Assembly (NCBI GenBank): GCA_018828385.1
Contig: JAHJVE010000023.1
Span: 496,001-560,000, forward strand
Reading direction: 5' to 3'
DNA length: 64,000 nucleotides
Source of the DNA: Gammaproteobacteria bacterium
Lineage (GTDB): Bacteria; Pseudomonadota; Gammaproteobacteria; Burkholderiales; Rhodocyclaceae
Both the position numbers and the translations under genes were made by a program. Below the pieces are notes generated by a model that ran no database searches, had not been told where the DNA came from, and saw only the letters and a program-made list of their open reading frames with translations. This document shows, one piece after another, positions 44,675 to 56,740 of the stretch. Within the stretch, counting starts at the first letter, position 1. Each line of letters opens with the position of its first letter.

Positions 44675-45697
44675 ATGCCCCGCACACGCAAACCGGATGT
44701 CTGCCAGCCGACCGGCTCGGCCGAACTCGCCATGCTCGACGTTTACATGCCGATGATGAAGTCGTCGGCGATCATTTCAGCCGGCCGGCTGGGCCTGTTC
44801 GAGGCGCTGGTCGATGGCCCGCTGACGGTGGTGGAACTCGCCGCCAGGATCGATTCGAGCCTGCGCGGCACGGCAACGCTGGTCGATTTTCTGGTCGCCA
44901 TCGGCTACCTCGAAAAGGAAGACGACGCCTTTGCCAATACGGCGAGCACCCAGCGCTGGTTTACCAGTGCCGGCCAGGTCGATTACACCCCCGGCCTGCT
45001 GTGGACCCACGAGGCGTGGGCGATGATGGGCAGCCTGGCCGAAACGGTGCGCAAGGGCGAACCGGAGCAAACGCTGTGGGAGGCGATGATCGAAAAGCCG
45101 CATCTCGGCCCCCTTTTCTCGTCCTACATGGGCGCCTTTGCCGCCGATCTCGGGCCGGACCTGCTCAGGCACGTGCCGGTGTCGCCGGACTATCGCCGCC
45201 TGCTCGACCTTGGCGGCTCGCACGGCCTGCACTCGATCCGTTTCTGCCAGCACTATCCGCAGCTTGCCGCGGTGATCGTCGACATGCCGAGCGCCCTGAC
45301 CGAAACCGGGCCGGAGATCGCGAAAGCCGGGCTGAGGCAGCGCATCAGCCTGAGCCCGGGCACCTTGCAGGAACACGAGTGGGGCGAGGCCAACGACCTG
45401 GTTTTCTACCTGTCGGTCGCCCACAACCACTCGGCCGAAGAGAACCGCCTGGCCATCCGGCAGATCGGCGAATCGATGAACCCGGGCGGCCTGCTGGTCA
45501 TTCACGAATACCTGGCCGAAACCTCGCTCGACGCGTTGAATGCCGCCTTCCGCCTGACGCTGCTGCTGGAAACCGGAACCCGGACGCACCGTCACGAAGA
45601 CTATTGCGCCTGGCTGCTGGCCGCGGGATTTTCGGCGATTGAACGAATCGATCTCGAGCCACGGGAAAAAGGCTCGCTGATCCTGGCTCGGCGCTAG
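44675..45697 (+). CDS. O-methyltransferase (acetylserotonin-type, SAM-dependent)
   Basis: A 340-residue enzyme with an N-terminal winged-helix dimerisation domain (about 12-105, MKSSAIISAGRLGLFEALVD through YLEKEDDAFANTAST). The C-terminal methyltransferase domain has motif I LLDLGGSHGLHSIRF and AVIVDMPSALTETGPEI. The sequence resembles polyketide/small aromatic O-methyltransferases. Substrate unknown. Starts 25 bases after gpx. Its stop codon TAG is part of the CTAG target where a MITE-like element inserted. Confidence 0.85.
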   Translation: MPRTRKPDVCQPTGSAELAMLDVYMPMMKSSAIISAGRLGLFEALVDGPLTVVELAARIDSSLRGTATLVDFLVAIGYLEKEDDAFANTASTQRWFTSAGQVDYTPGLLWTHEAWAMMGSLAETVRKGEPEQTLWEAMIEKPHLGPLFSSYMGAFAADLGPDLLRHVPVSPDYRRLLDLGGSHGLHSIRFCQHYPQLAAVIVDMPSALTETGPEIAKAGLRQRISLSPGTLQEHEWGEANDLVFYLSVAHNHSAEENRLAIRQIGESMNPGGLLVIHEYLAETSLDALNAAFRLTLLLETGTRTHRHEDYCAWLLAAGFSAIERIDLEPREKGSLILARR

Positions 45698-45859
45698 TGT
45701 GGTGCTGCACACTGTCAGGCACATAAAACCTTGTCTTTTCGGCCATGGCGGCGTTGCAAATCCGCGCGATACCACTGGGTATCGCTGTGGTTTGCGCCTT
45801 GCCCTGACCAAAAATCCAGCGGTTTTATTCGTGCCTTCAAGTGCGCAACACCACACTAG
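45694..45859. mobile_element. MITE-like palindromic element with 37-39 bp inverted repeats
   Basis: A 166-bp element bounded by CTAGTGTGGTG and CACCACACTAG. The inverted arms (45694-45730 and 45821-45859) pair over most of their length, with a few mismatches and a two-base gap. A second, weaker internal palindrome lies around GCGATACCACTGGGTATCGC. No coding region. The CTAG at both ends suggests TA target duplication as with IS630/Tc1-type elements, so it is a likely non-autonomous derivative. Left end reuses the stop codon TAG of the O-methyltransferase gene. Confidence 0.75.
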
Positions 45860-45900
45860 ATTTCAATTTTGGCCGTTTTTCCCGGTCGACCGTAGCAATC
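45860..45900 (+). repeat. Interspersed repeat copy 11 (next to MITE, strong)
   Basis: ATTTCAATTTTGGCCG, T run, CCCGGTCGACCGTAGCAA. Its core CGGTCGACCG is a perfect ten-base palindrome. It sits directly after the MITE end and seven bases before the gdhA stop. Confidence 0.9.
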
Positions 45901-45906
45901 GCCAAA

Positions 45907-47190
45907 TCACGGATACAGCCCGCGCGTCGCCCGCGCTTCGAGCACCCGGCTGCAACCGATGACGAAGGCGGCTGAACGGAGTGGCATTTTGCGTTCTTCG
46001 GCCATCTGCCAGATGGCGTTGAAGGCGTCGGCCATGATCCCTTCAAGGCGGGCGTTGATTTCATCCTCGCTCCAGAAGAAGCTCGAGAAATCCTGCACCC
46101 ACTCGAAATAGCTGACGGTGACGCCGCCGGCATTGGCCAGCACGTCGGGGACGACGATGATGCCGCGCTCGGCGAGGATGGCGTCGGCCTCCGGCGTGGT
46201 CGGCCCGTTGGCGCCTTCGACGACGATGCGGGCGGCGATGCGCTCGGCGTTGTAGCGGTTGATCTGCGACTCGAGCGCGGCTGGGACGAGGAATTCGCAG
46301 GGCACCGACCAGAAATCGTCGTTCGTGATCGTCTCGGTGCCGGGTGCGCCGTGCAGCGTCTTGTGCTCGCCCAGATAGCGCTTGAGGGCGGCGACATCGA
46401 GTCCGGCGCCGTTGAACACGGTGCCGCTGACATCCTGCACGGCAGTCACCCTGGCTCCGGCCTGGGCGAACATCCGCGCGCTGGCCTCGCCGACATTGCC
46501 GAAGCCTTGCACGGCGACCCGCGCCCCGTCGATGGGCAGACCAATCTTGCGCGCCGCCTCGCGCGCCGTGACGAAAACCCCGCGCCCGGTCGCATCCGGC
46601 CGCCCGAGGGAGCCGCCAAGCGACAGCGGCTTGCCGGTGACAACGCCGGTCACCGTGCGCCCTTCGCCCATCGAGTAGGTATCCATCATCCAGGCCATGA
46701 CCTGGGCGTTGGTATTCATGTCCGGGGCCGGAATATCCTTGTCGGGGCCAATCATCGAGCTGATTTCGCTGGTGTAGCGGCGGGTCAGCCCTTCCAGTTC
46801 GGTCAGGGAAAGTTGCCGCGGATCGACGCGGACGCCGCCCTTGGCGCCGCCGAAGGGCACGTTGACGACGGCGTTCTTGATCGTCATCCAGCCGGCCAGC
46901 GCCATGACTTCGGACAACGTCACGTCCTGGTGGAAACGGATGCCGCCCTTGCCGGGCCCGCGCGAGGTGTTGTGATGCACGCGATAACCCTCGAAATGCT
47001 CGACCACACCGCTGTCGAGGCGGATCGGCACATCGACGATGAGCGAGCGCTTCGGCCGGCGCAGGGTTTCCACCCACGGCCACAGCGACTTGTCGAGCAA
47101 TGGGGCGACCTGCTCGACCTGTTGCAGGAAGATATGCCAGGGACCGATGTTTTCCTTTGAAAGGTAGGAAGGCAGTTGGGGGGTGCTCAT
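45907..47190 (-). CDS. gdhA: Glu/Leu/Phe/Val dehydrogenase family protein (glutamate dehydrogenase)
   Basis: A 427-residue NAD(P)-dependent amino acid dehydrogenase that interconverts glutamate and 2-oxoglutarate plus ammonia in its likely role. The Lys-containing substrate motif is [14 protein letters not shown]. Other blocks are [34 protein letters not shown] and the Rossmann turn [20 protein letters not shown] vs NADP preference is not determined. An adequate ribosome binding site (AAAGGAAT) precedes the ATG. The promoter is probably shared with the divergent aminotransferase. Confidence 0.93.
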   Translation of the reverse strand: MSTPQLPSYLSKENIGPWHIFLQQVEQVAPLLDKSLWPWVETLRRPKRSLIVDVPIRLDSGVVEHFEGYRVHHNTSRGPGKGGIRFHQDVTLSEVMALAGWMTIKNAVVNVPFGGAKGGVRVDPRQLSLTELEGLTRRYTSEISSMIGPDKDIPAPDMNTNAQVMAWMMDTYSMGEGRTVTGVVTGKPLSLGGSLGRPDATGRGVFVTAREAARKIGLPIDGARVAVQGFGNVGEASARMFAQAGARVTAVQDVSGTVFNGAGLDVAALKRYLGEHKTLHGAPGTETITNDDFWSVPCEFLVPAALESQINRYNAERIAARIVVEGANGPTTPEADAILAERGIIVVPDVLANAGGVTVSYFEWVQDFSSFFWSEDEINARLEGIMADAFNAIWQMAEERKMPLRSAAFVIGCSRVLEARATRGLYP

Positions 47191-47307
47191 GTCGATTCCT
47201 TTCGGGCTGATTTTCCGCCAGTGTCGCCCAACAAGGCCATGCTGACTAGCGCGCCGTCAGGGCTTGCAGGTATGCTCTCGAAAACAACGATCTACAGGAG
47301 ACCTTCC

Positions 47308-48441
47308 GTGCCCGCACTGCTGCCCCAACCCGATCCCGACGGCCTGCTCGAATATTCAGTGGTGTACACCGACCGCGCCCTGAACCACATGTCGCAACGC
47401 TTCCAAGGCGTCATGAAAGACATTTCCCGGCTGATCAAGAAAGCCTACAACGCCAAGGCTGCGATCATCGTGCCCGGCAGTGGCACCTTTGGCATGGAAG
47501 CCGTGGCCCGCCAGTTCGCCACGCATCGCAAGGTGCTGGTCATCCGCAACGGCTGGTTCAGCTTCCGCTGGACGCAGATTTTCGACATGGGCCGGATCCC
47601 GTCCGAAAGCATCGTCCTCAAGGCCCGGCAAGTCGGCAGCGGGTCGCAGGCGCCGTTTGCGCCGCCGCCGTTAGCCGAGGTCGTCGCCGCCATCCGCCAG
47701 CACCGGCCGGAAGTCGTCTTCGCGCCGCACGTCGAAACCTCGTCGGGAATGATCCTGCCCGACGACTACATCCGCGCCGTCGGCGAGGCCGTGCGTGCCG
47801 TCGATGGCTACTTCGTGCTCGACTGCATCGCTTCCGGCACGGTGTGGGTCGACATGATCGGCAACAACGTCGACATCCTGATCAGCGCCCCGCAGAAAGG
47901 CTGGAGCGCCTCGCCGTGCTGCGCCATGGTCGCCCTCGGCGAACGCGCCCGCGCCCACATCGACGCGACGAGCAGCACGAGCTTCGCTTGCGATCTCAAG
48001 AAATGGCTGCAGATCATGGAGGCCTTCGAGAACGGCGGCCACGCCTACCACGCGACGATGCCGACCGACGCCTTGGCCACCCTGCGCGACGTCATGCTCG
48101 AAACCGAAGCCTACGGTTTCGACAAAGTGCGCGAGGAACAGTGGGAACTCGGCCGGCGTATCCGCCAACTGGTCGTCGCCAACGGCTTTCCCAGCGTCGC
48201 CGCCGAGGGCTTCCAGGCGCCCGGCGTGGTGGTCAGCTACACCACCGACCCGGACATCCACACCGGCAAGAAATTCATCGCCGTCGGCCTCCAGAGCGCC
48301 GCCGGCGTCCCGCTGCAATGCGATGAGCCGGCCGATTTCCGGACTTTCCGCCTCGGCCTGTTCGGGCTGGAGAAGCTGCACAATCCGGCGCAGACCGTCG
48401 ACAACTTCGCCACGGCCCTGGCCGCAGCCACCCGCGGCTAA
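47308..48441 (+). CDS. Class V PLP aminotransferase (alanine-glyoxylate/serine-type)
   Basis: A 377-residue aminotransferase family V enzyme. The PLP Lys is in ISAPQKGWSASPCC and DCIASGTVWVDM lies before it. The N-terminal GSGTFGMEAVARQF holds the phosphate-binding loop. The start is GTG at 47308, seven bases after CAGGAG. Similar to alanine-glyoxylate, serine-glyoxylate or 2-aminoethylphosphonate transaminases, so the exact substrate is not decided. Divergent from gdhA with 117 bases between the starts. Confidence 0.87.
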   Translation: MPALLPQPDPDGLLEYSVVYTDRALNHMSQRFQGVMKDISRLIKKAYNAKAAIIVPGSGTFGMEAVARQFATHRKVLVIRNGWFSFRWTQIFDMGRIPSESIVLKARQVGSGSQAPFAPPPLAEVVAAIRQHRPEVVFAPHVETSSGMILPDDYIRAVGEAVRAVDGYFVLDCIASGTVWVDMIGNNVDILISAPQKGWSASPCCAMVALGERARAHIDATSSTSFACDLKKWLQIMEAFENGGHAYHATMPTDALATLRDVMLETEAYGFDKVREEQWELGRRIRQLVVANGFPSVAAEGFQAPGVVVSYTTDPDIHTGKKFIAVGLQSAAGVPLQCDEPADFRTFRLGLFGLEKLHNPAQTVDNFATALAAATRG

Positions 48442-48455
48442 GACCTCAAGCCAAC

Positions 48456-49553
48456 TTACTGGACGGCAACCGCGTTCGCCATGCGTTCGAGGTTGTCGAT
48501 GACCCCCACGCTGCCCTGCTCCATGGCCTGAACATGTTTCAGCATGGCCTCGATGTCGCCCGAGGCCTTGGCCTGCAGGGCGGCCTTGCCGCTGTTATGG
48601 ACCACGACGTGCGGGGCCTCCATCTCGCGATAGCCGGGTAGCTGGCTGAATAACGACTTTCCTTCGCCTTCGTAGTACCACTTGCCGAGCCGGCAGCCGG
48701 TGTGCAAGGCGACGCCATCGGCCGACAGGTTTTCAAGGTCGAACAGCGCCATATAGATACGGAATTTGAAGACCAGGTGATCGACCTTGGCGACTTCGAC
48801 AAAGCTGCTCAGGGCACTGGCCGCGATGACCTGTTCCATTTTCTGCGACATGTCCATGAGACGGCGCATGTCTTCGGTCGACTTGCCGCCCCGCTGGCTG
48901 AAATCGTCGGCCGACGACGAGAGAAGCTCCATGGCCTCCTTGGCATTGGTCGAATTGTGGCGGATGTCGTTGACCAGGCCGTCGATGTCCTGCGTTGCCT
49001 TCGAAGTGCGCTCGGCCAGCTTGCGAACCTCGTCGGCGACGACCGCGAATCCGCGCCCCGATTCACCGGCCCGCGCCGCCTCGATGGCCGCATTTAGCGC
49101 GAGCAGGTTGGTCTGGTCGGCAATTTCGTGAATGAGCTGGACAATCGACCCGATCTTGTCGGCTTGAATCGCCAGCGACTCGACTTCATGCGCCGATTTC
49201 GCCGAGTCCTGCGCCAGCTGGTGCAGGTTGGTGGCAATTTCCGTCGTCGCCTGGCCGCTCAGTTTTGCCACTTCTGCCGCTTCTACCGCCTGCAATTTCT
49301 CTTCATGCAGCACGTTGGCCATGTTGCCCAGGCTACCTTGCGAACCGGCCAGTGTCGCGCTGAAACTCGACAGGCTTTGCACTACGCTTTTGAGCGTCTC
49401 GCACTCCTTGTTCTTGGCTGCGGCGGCGTTTTGCTGTTCAACCAACGCCCATTTTGCTGCCTCTAGTTCCTGCTGGAGGCTTGCCTCACGCTGCCGCAAA
49501 GCTTCATGCGCCAATTTAAGGCTGGACAGTTCGCCATTTCCAAACCACGCCAT
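48456..49553 (-). CDS. Soluble methyl-accepting chemotaxis protein with CZB domain
   Basis: A 365-residue chemoreceptor without transmembrane segments. A long N-terminal coiled coil (about 8-75) is followed by the signalling domain with the tip sequence [20 protein letters not shown] (residues 160-180 approx.). A C-terminal CZB zinc-binding domain has [28 protein letters not shown] and HVVVHNSG, giving the His/Cys ligands. CZB receptors sense zinc-coupled oxidants such as hypochlorous acid in the family. It is probably cytoplasmic. Start MAWFGNGE chosen over a longer frame to 49610. Confidence 0.9.
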   Translation of the reverse strand: MAWFGNGELSSLKLAHEALRQREASLQQELEAAKWALVEQQNAAAAKNKECETLKSVVQSLSSFSATLAGSQGSLGNMANVLHEEKLQAVEAAEVAKLSGQATTEIATNLHQLAQDSAKSAHEVESLAIQADKIGSIVQLIHEIADQTNLLALNAAIEAARAGESGRGFAVVADEVRKLAERTSKATQDIDGLVNDIRHNSTNAKEAMELLSSSADDFSQRGGKSTEDMRRLMDMSQKMEQVIAASALSSFVEVAKVDHLVFKFRIYMALFDLENLSADGVALHTGCRLGKWYYEGEGKSLFSQLPGYREMEAPHVVVHNSGKAALQAKASGDIEAMLKHVQAMEQGSVGVIDNLERMANAVAVQ

Positions 49554-49763
49554 CGATTTGTCTCCGATTGTGTACCGAACCTTGCAGAGAGGCGGCCATC
49601 CGCATCGCACCGCAATCCGGGCTGAATTTTGAGTGGGAATTATTATCGCACCACTATGCCATTAGGCGTAGACATAAATCGGCAATCTGCCGATCTGACA
49701 TTCAAAATGAGCCAAAATTGGCAAAACAATAGCCAAACAAGGTTTGTGCTTACCAACGGCCAT

Positions 49764-50543
49764 TCAGCCCGGCTTGACCCACTTTCGCTCCCCGGCCGGG
49801 ACGGCAAAGGGCAACCAGTTTTCCGGCGGCGGTAGCGGGCAGGTCGCGAAGGCCGTGAAGGCGCACGGCGGGTTGTAGGCGCAATTGAAATTCAGGCGAA
49901 TTTTCCCGTTGACCGCAGGAGTGGCCTTGAGGAAGCGGCCCGCGCCGTAAGTCTCCTTGCCGCTCGTCCGGTCGCGGAAGACGAAGAAAACCTCTTTGTC
50001 GCCGACCGCCATGGGCAGCAGGGTGACGGCCTGGCCGGCAACTTGAAATACCGCCCGATGGCTGACCTCAACCACTTTCAGATCGCCGCTGACATTGGGC
50101 ACTTCCATTTTCAGCGGCGGCGACAGCGCCTGCCATTCGGCCTCGATCTGCCATGCCGGGTCGAAGTCGAAATATTCCACGCCGTCGAACGGCTGGCTCG
50201 CCGCCCAGTTGCGGTCGCGCAGACGCACCGCAATGCGACTCTCACGGTCAACCGGAAAAAACGACCAATTCTGAAAATCGACGACGCTCGGCTGCCCGGC
50301 AAAATCCGTCTGCAACTCCCGCGACTCACCGCCTACCGGCTGCCAGATCACCCGCCCGTCCTGCCACAGCAGATCGCCCAGATGCGCCGGGCCGCCGGGC
50401 AGAAGAACGACCGACCCTTCGCCGCTACCGACGCCGTTCAGCCCCGGCTCCAGCCAGAACAACCCGGCCAGCCCGAGCCAACTGTCGGGGCCGGCAAGCT
50501 CGGCATGACGTCTGGCCTGCCAGTCTTTCAGGTCGTCCCACAT
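49764..50543 (-). CDS. DUF1684 protein with two repeat-like stretches
   Basis: A 259-residue protein of the DUF1684 family. It begins WDDLKDWQARRHAEL, with GPDSWLGLAGLFWLEPG near the N-terminus. It ends with the family blocks TYGAGRFLKATPAV, FNCAYNPPCAFTAFATCPLP and PPENWLPFAVPAGE. The family function is unknown. Two segments of DNA resemble the interspersed repeat in opposite orientations: one encodes FFPVDRESRIAV, and the other PAVNGKIRLNFN. Both fit the family pattern, so they are either coincidental or adapted. No operon partner is evident. Confidence 0.85.
   Translation of the reverse strand: MWDDLKDWQARRHAELAGPDSWLGLAGLFWLEPGLNGVGSGEGSVVLLPGGPAHLGDLLWQDGRVIWQPVGGESRELQTDFAGQPSVVDFQNWSFFPVDRESRIAVRLRDRNWAASQPFDGVEYFDFDPAWQIEAEWQALSPPLKMEVPNVSGDLKVVEVSHRAVFQVAGQAVTLLPMAVGDKEVFFVFRDRTSGKETYGAGRFLKATPAVNGKIRLNFNCAYNPPCAFTAFATCPLPPPENWLPFAVPAGERKWVKPG
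49885..49921 (+). repeat. Degenerate repeat copy 12 (inside DUF1684 gene)
   Basis: TTGAAATTCAGGCG, AATTTT, CCCGTTGACCGCAGGA. The core has one missing G. It lies in the DUF1684 gene, encoding PAVNGKIRLNFN. Confidence 0.45.
50238..50278 (-). repeat. Degenerate repeat copy 13 (inside DUF1684 gene)
   Basis: CTCACGGTCAACCGG, AAAAAACGACC, AATTCTGAAAAT. Opposite orientation to copy 12 in the same gene; encodes FQNWSFFPVDRESR. Confidence 0.55.
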
Positions 50544-50587
50544 TTTTTCTGATCCTCGTTATTCACTTATATTGAAGTAAAACGCAG

Positions 50588-51184
50588 CTATGCATCGGCA
50601 ACAACGGACAACCGGCCGAACCATCTCAGGTCTTCCGCCAGCCCATCGGGAGATGCGTCGCGCAGGCCACGGAAGGGCAGATCCAGGCCATGGCGGCGCA
50701 ATTCGGCCTGCAGGGCCAGCATGAAAATACCCGACTCGGCGCCCAGCGAACTCGTCTCCGGATGCACCGCGCAGCCCGGGCTGCGCAGGTTGCCACCGAG
50801 CACGGCCAAGGGCGTGAAGCCTTGTTCGGACAACTCGACAACACGCCCAACCACCGACGCCGCCAGTTCAGCGCAGGCGAGCCGACCGGCCGGGGTATCG
50901 AGCGCCTGACGGATGCTGATGCCGGGTGGACGCTGACGCTTGAAGCCAAGCGCCGCGATCTCCGGACAAGGCATCTGCATGATGCCGATGCCTTTTTCGT
51001 GGCACAGGCGCAGGATTTCAAAATTCATCGCCGGGCAGTTGGCCGCCCCCTGATCGCGAACGTTCTGGTTCAGCACACAGTCGATCACCACGACGAACCG
51101 ACCGCCCCGCCCATCATGCGGCAGCCCGGGCGGATGCGCGGGTTTGAACACGGCGAGCAGGGATCGCAGCGATGGCAGGCTCAT
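50588..51184 (-). CDS. TudS-related putative desulfidase (DUF523-like)
   Basis: A 198-residue cytoplasmic protein. Candidate cluster cysteines occur in IDCVLNQNVRDQG, AANCPAMN, RLCHEKG, QMPCPEIAALG and SPGCAVHP. The motifs CVLNQN and MPCPE resemble proteins related to the 2-thiouracil desulfidase TudS, which use a [4Fe-4S] cluster. The activity is unproven here. It has no operon partner. The annotation is from motif memory, not an alignment. Confidence 0.6.
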   Translation of the reverse strand: MSLPSLRSLLAVFKPAHPPGLPHDGRGGRFVVVIDCVLNQNVRDQGAANCPAMNFEILRLCHEKGIGIMQMPCPEIAALGFKRQRPPGISIRQALDTPAGRLACAELAASVVGRVVELSEQGFTPLAVLGGNLRSPGCAVHPETSSLGAESGIFMLALQAELRRHGLDLPFRGLRDASPDGLAEDLRWFGRLSVVADA

Positions 51185-51236
51185 GGCCCGATCATGTCAC
51201 TGAACGGGCCACGGGCACAATCGGCACCTCCGCGAT

Positions 51237-53822
<2,586 letters not shown>

Positions 53823-54013
53823 CTTGATTCTCCCTGAGCGGAAATTTCCAATACCAGTCAGATGAGGACTTTCCCGCAAATTTCAACCCGCAGCCGGAGG
53901 TTGATTTTCTGTACCGGCACCACCAAAAATACCATTCGCATCAAATATTAGTGATACGCTTGTAATGATACTTTTGAAGTATTCGATAAAAATAACATGC
54001 GGAGGATGAAAAA

Positions 54014-55648
54014 ATGGCCAATCAAGGAATGACCCTACGCGGCAAGTTGCTTGCCATGACCGCCATCACCGTCATCGCACTGACCGCCTTGCTCTCGGCA
54101 ATACTGATCAACGGCAAGAGCCAGATGCTGGAAGACCGTGAAGCCAAGGTACGCAACCTGGTCGAGGCTACGCATGGCATTCTGACTTTCTACGAGAAGT
54201 CCTCACGTGACGGGCAGATGTCGGTAGACGACGCCAAGAAATTCGCCGCCGCGGCCATCCGCACCCTGCGCTACGACAAGGTCGAATATTTCTGGATCAA
54301 TGACCTGCAGGACACCATGGTCATGCATCCGATCAAGCCTGAGCTTGAGGGCAAGAAACTCGACCAGATCAAGGACAAGAACGGCAAGTTCCTGTTCCAG
54401 GAGTTCAACAAGACAGTCAAGGCCAACGGTTCCGGCTTTGTCGACTATCTGTGGCCGAAGCCGGGTTCCGAAGAAGGCGTACCGAAAATTTCCTTCGTCA
54501 TGGGCTTCGAACCCTGGGGCTGGGTGATCGGCTCGGGCATCTACATTGATGACGTCGATGCCAAGTTCCGTAGCGACGCCATCAAGCTCCTGCTCTGGGG
54601 ACTGGGCATCGCCGGCTTTATCACCGTCTCGCTGCTCGTCCTCTCCAACAACATCGTCAAGACCTTGGGCGGCGACCCGGCAGTGGCCTCGGCCATCACC
54701 AAGCGCATCGCCGCCGGCGACCTGGCGACGCCCGTCGACTGCCCGCCGGGGGATCAGGACAGCCTGCTCGCCAACATCCGCAGCATGCAGGAAACCCTGC
54801 GCTTCATGATCTCGAGCATCGTCGCCAATGCCGAGCAGGTGGCCACCGCCGCCACCCAGCTCCTCAGCGCATCCGAGCAGGTTGCCGTACGGGCCAGCCA
54901 GCAGAGCGACGCCGCTTCGTCAATGGCTGCCTCGGTCGAGGAAATGGCAGTCAGCATCGATCAGGTCAAGGAAAATGCCAACGAAGCGCACAGCATTTCG
55001 CAAACTGCCGGCGAAATCTCCGAAGATGGCGCCTCCGTCATTCACAATGCGGCCAGCGAGATGCGCAAGATTTCCGATGCGGTGCAGGCCTCTTCGCAGA
55101 TCATCGAGGATCTCGGCCACCAGTCCGACCAGATCACCTCCATCGTCAATACCATCAAGGAAATCGCCGACCAGACCAATCTGCTGGCGCTCAATGCCGC
55201 CATCGAAGCGGCCCGCGCCGGCGAACAGGGGCGCGGCTTTGCCGTGGTCGCCGACGAAGTGCGCAAGCTGGCCGAGCGCACCGGAAACTCGACCAAGGAA
55301 ATCGGCGACATGGTGGCCAAGATCCAGAACGGGACGCGCAGCGCTGTCGCCAGCATGCAGGACGGCGTCCGTCAGGTCAGCAACGGTGTCGAGCTGGCCA
55401 ACCAGGCCGGCGATTCGATCAACCGCATTCGCGACGGGGCGCTACGCGTGACGGTCGTGGTCAACGGCATTTCCGACTCGATTTCGGAACAGAGCATGGC
55501 CAGCAACGAAATCGCCCAGAAGCTCGAAGTCATCGCCCAGATGTCCGAGGAAAGTGCCGCAGCCGTTCGCCATACGGCCGATGCAGCGCGCCAGATGCAG
55601 GCGCTGTCCACCTCCTTGCGGCAGATGGTGGCGCAGTTCAAGACCTGA
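54014..55648 (+). CDS. Methyl-accepting chemotaxis protein with single-Cache sensor
   Basis: A 544-residue membrane chemoreceptor. TM1 is about 11-31 ([19 protein letters not shown]). A periplasmic Cache domain follows (about 35-185, with [20 protein letters not shown] and [19 protein letters not shown]). TM2 is about 190-210. The HAMP and signalling domain carry [20 protein letters not shown]. Ligand unknown; single-Cache receptors often bind short carboxylates. AGGAGGATG upstream supports the start. A terminator follows. Confidence 0.93.
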   Translation: MANQGMTLRGKLLAMTAITVIALTALLSAILINGKSQMLEDREAKVRNLVEATHGILTFYEKSSRDGQMSVDDAKKFAAAAIRTLRYDKVEYFWINDLQDTMVMHPIKPELEGKKLDQIKDKNGKFLFQEFNKTVKANGSGFVDYLWPKPGSEEGVPKISFVMGFEPWGWVIGSGIYIDDVDAKFRSDAIKLLLWGLGIAGFITVSLLVLSNNIVKTLGGDPAVASAITKRIAAGDLATPVDCPPGDQDSLLANIRSMQETLRFMISSIVANAEQVATAATQLLSASEQVAVRASQQSDAASSMAASVEEMAVSIDQVKENANEAHSISQTAGEISEDGASVIHNAASEMRKISDAVQASSQIIEDLGHQSDQITSIVNTIKEIADQTNLLALNAAIEAARAGEQGRGFAVVADEVRKLAERTGNSTKEIGDMVAKIQNGTRSAVASMQDGVRQVSNGVELANQAGDSINRIRDGALRVTVVVNGISDSISEQSMASNEIAQKLEVIAQMSEESAAAVRHTADAARQMQALSTSLRQMVAQFKT

Positions 55649-55668
55649 TCAGAAGGAAATATCTTTCC

Positions 55669-55692
55669 GGGGAGCCAAGGCTCCCCATTTTT
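55669..55692 (+). terminator. Terminator of chemoreceptor gene
   Basis: GGGGAGCC, AA, GGCTCCCC followed by ATTTTTATTT; it overlaps the 3' end of the convergent LysR gene. Confidence 0.9.
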
Positions 55693-56629
55693 ATTTCTGC
55701 CATCGCGCCACGGCGCTGTCGCCCGCATCGCGGGCTTCGATCAGTTTTTCCCGGAGCTGCGGGGCGGCTCGATCAATAAAGGCACGAACCCGGGACGATA
55801 AAAGACGGGCGTGGGGATAGGCGAAATTGACCGGGACTGGTGGCAGCTCGTAGGCACTCAGCAAGCGGACCAGCTTGCCGGCCGCCAGTTGCTCGCGTAC
55901 CTGGTAGGCAAGAAATAGCCCGCAACCAAGTCCCTTCAGGCAGGCATCGATGGCGAAATCGATGTGATTGGTGCTCAGGTTCTCGGGCATTGTCACCCGT
56001 AGCGGACGCCCGTTTTCCTGAAACGACCAGTCCGGTTCAAGACTTGATCCAGTAATTCGAATCGCCTTGTGCTTTTGCAATTCGGCCGGATTTTCCGGTT
56101 GACCGTGGCGGGCCAGGTATTCCGGGCTGGCACAGACAATCCGGCCGGTCGCACCGAGCGGCACGGCGACCAGCGAAGATTCAGGCAGCGTACCGATGCG
56201 TACGGCGAGATCGATGCCTTCATGAATCAGATCGACGACGCGATCAAGCAGCAACAGCTCGATGCGCACCTCGGGATACGCTGCAAGAAAATCGGTGACG
56301 GCCGGACCGACATGCAAGCGCCCGAACATCACCGGCGCCGTGATGACCAGCCGTCCGGCCGGCTTGACTTGACGGGCCAGCAGGGCCGCTTCGGCCTCCT
56401 CGATATCCTGCAGCAGATGCCGGCAATGTTCGAAATATTCGCGCCCCTCGTCGGTCAGGGCCATGCGTCGGGTCGTGCGATTGAGCAAGCGAACCCCCAG
56501 CGCCCGTTCCAGCCCCGACAGGCTGCGCACCACCGAGGTAGGCGAAGTGCCCAGGCGGTCGGCGGCGGCCGTCAGACTGCCGGCCTCGACGATGCGCACG
56601 AAGGTGGTCATGGCATGCAATTTATCCAT
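55691..56629 (-). CDS. LysR-family transcriptional regulator
   Basis: A 312-residue LTTR. The helix-turn-helix is in residues 1-60 (FVRIVEAGSLTAAADRLGTS, PTSVVRSLSGLERALGVRLL). The ligand domain follows. It belongs to the group with short effector domains that act on nearby genes. Divergent from the flavin-oxidase/GST pair, which it may control. The last 16 residues (EARDAGDSAVARWQK) are nearly identical to the MoaE C-terminus two kilobases away. A repeat copy lies within, at ARHGQPENPAELQK. Confidence 0.9.
   Translation of the reverse strand: MDKLHAMTTFVRIVEAGSLTAAADRLGTSPTSVVRSLSGLERALGVRLLNRTTRRMALTDEGREYFEHCRHLLQDIEEAEAALLARQVKPAGRLVITAPVMFGRLHVGPAVTDFLAAYPEVRIELLLLDRVVDLIHEGIDLAVRIGTLPESSLVAVPLGATGRIVCASPEYLARHGQPENPAELQKHKAIRITGSSLEPDWSFQENGRPLRVTMPENLSTNHIDFAIDACLKGLGCGLFLAYQVREQLAAGKLVRLLSAYELPPVPVNFAYPHARLLSSRVRAFIDRAAPQLREKLIEARDAGDSAVARWQK
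56075..56112 (+). repeat. Repeat copy 14 (inside LysR gene)
   Basis: GCAATTCGGCCGG, ATTTT, CCGGTTGACCGTGGCGG. The core differs from the consensus in one position. The LysR frame there reads RHGQPENPAELQ, which matches the family's conserved loop. Confidence 0.6.
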
Positions 56630-56740
56630 GAGGTGAAATTAAACCGATACTTGCATAAGTATTCTAACTATAAGTCTATTTATTGCGATTGCCGCATAGC
56701 TGATGATGACCGCTTTCCCGCATCAACAAGGAAACCCGCC

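Noticed and set aside
56069..56740. N-terminal extension of the PPOX-like frame
   Set aside because: It is antisense to the LysR gene and the family starts at GTG 56741 with a ribosome binding site.
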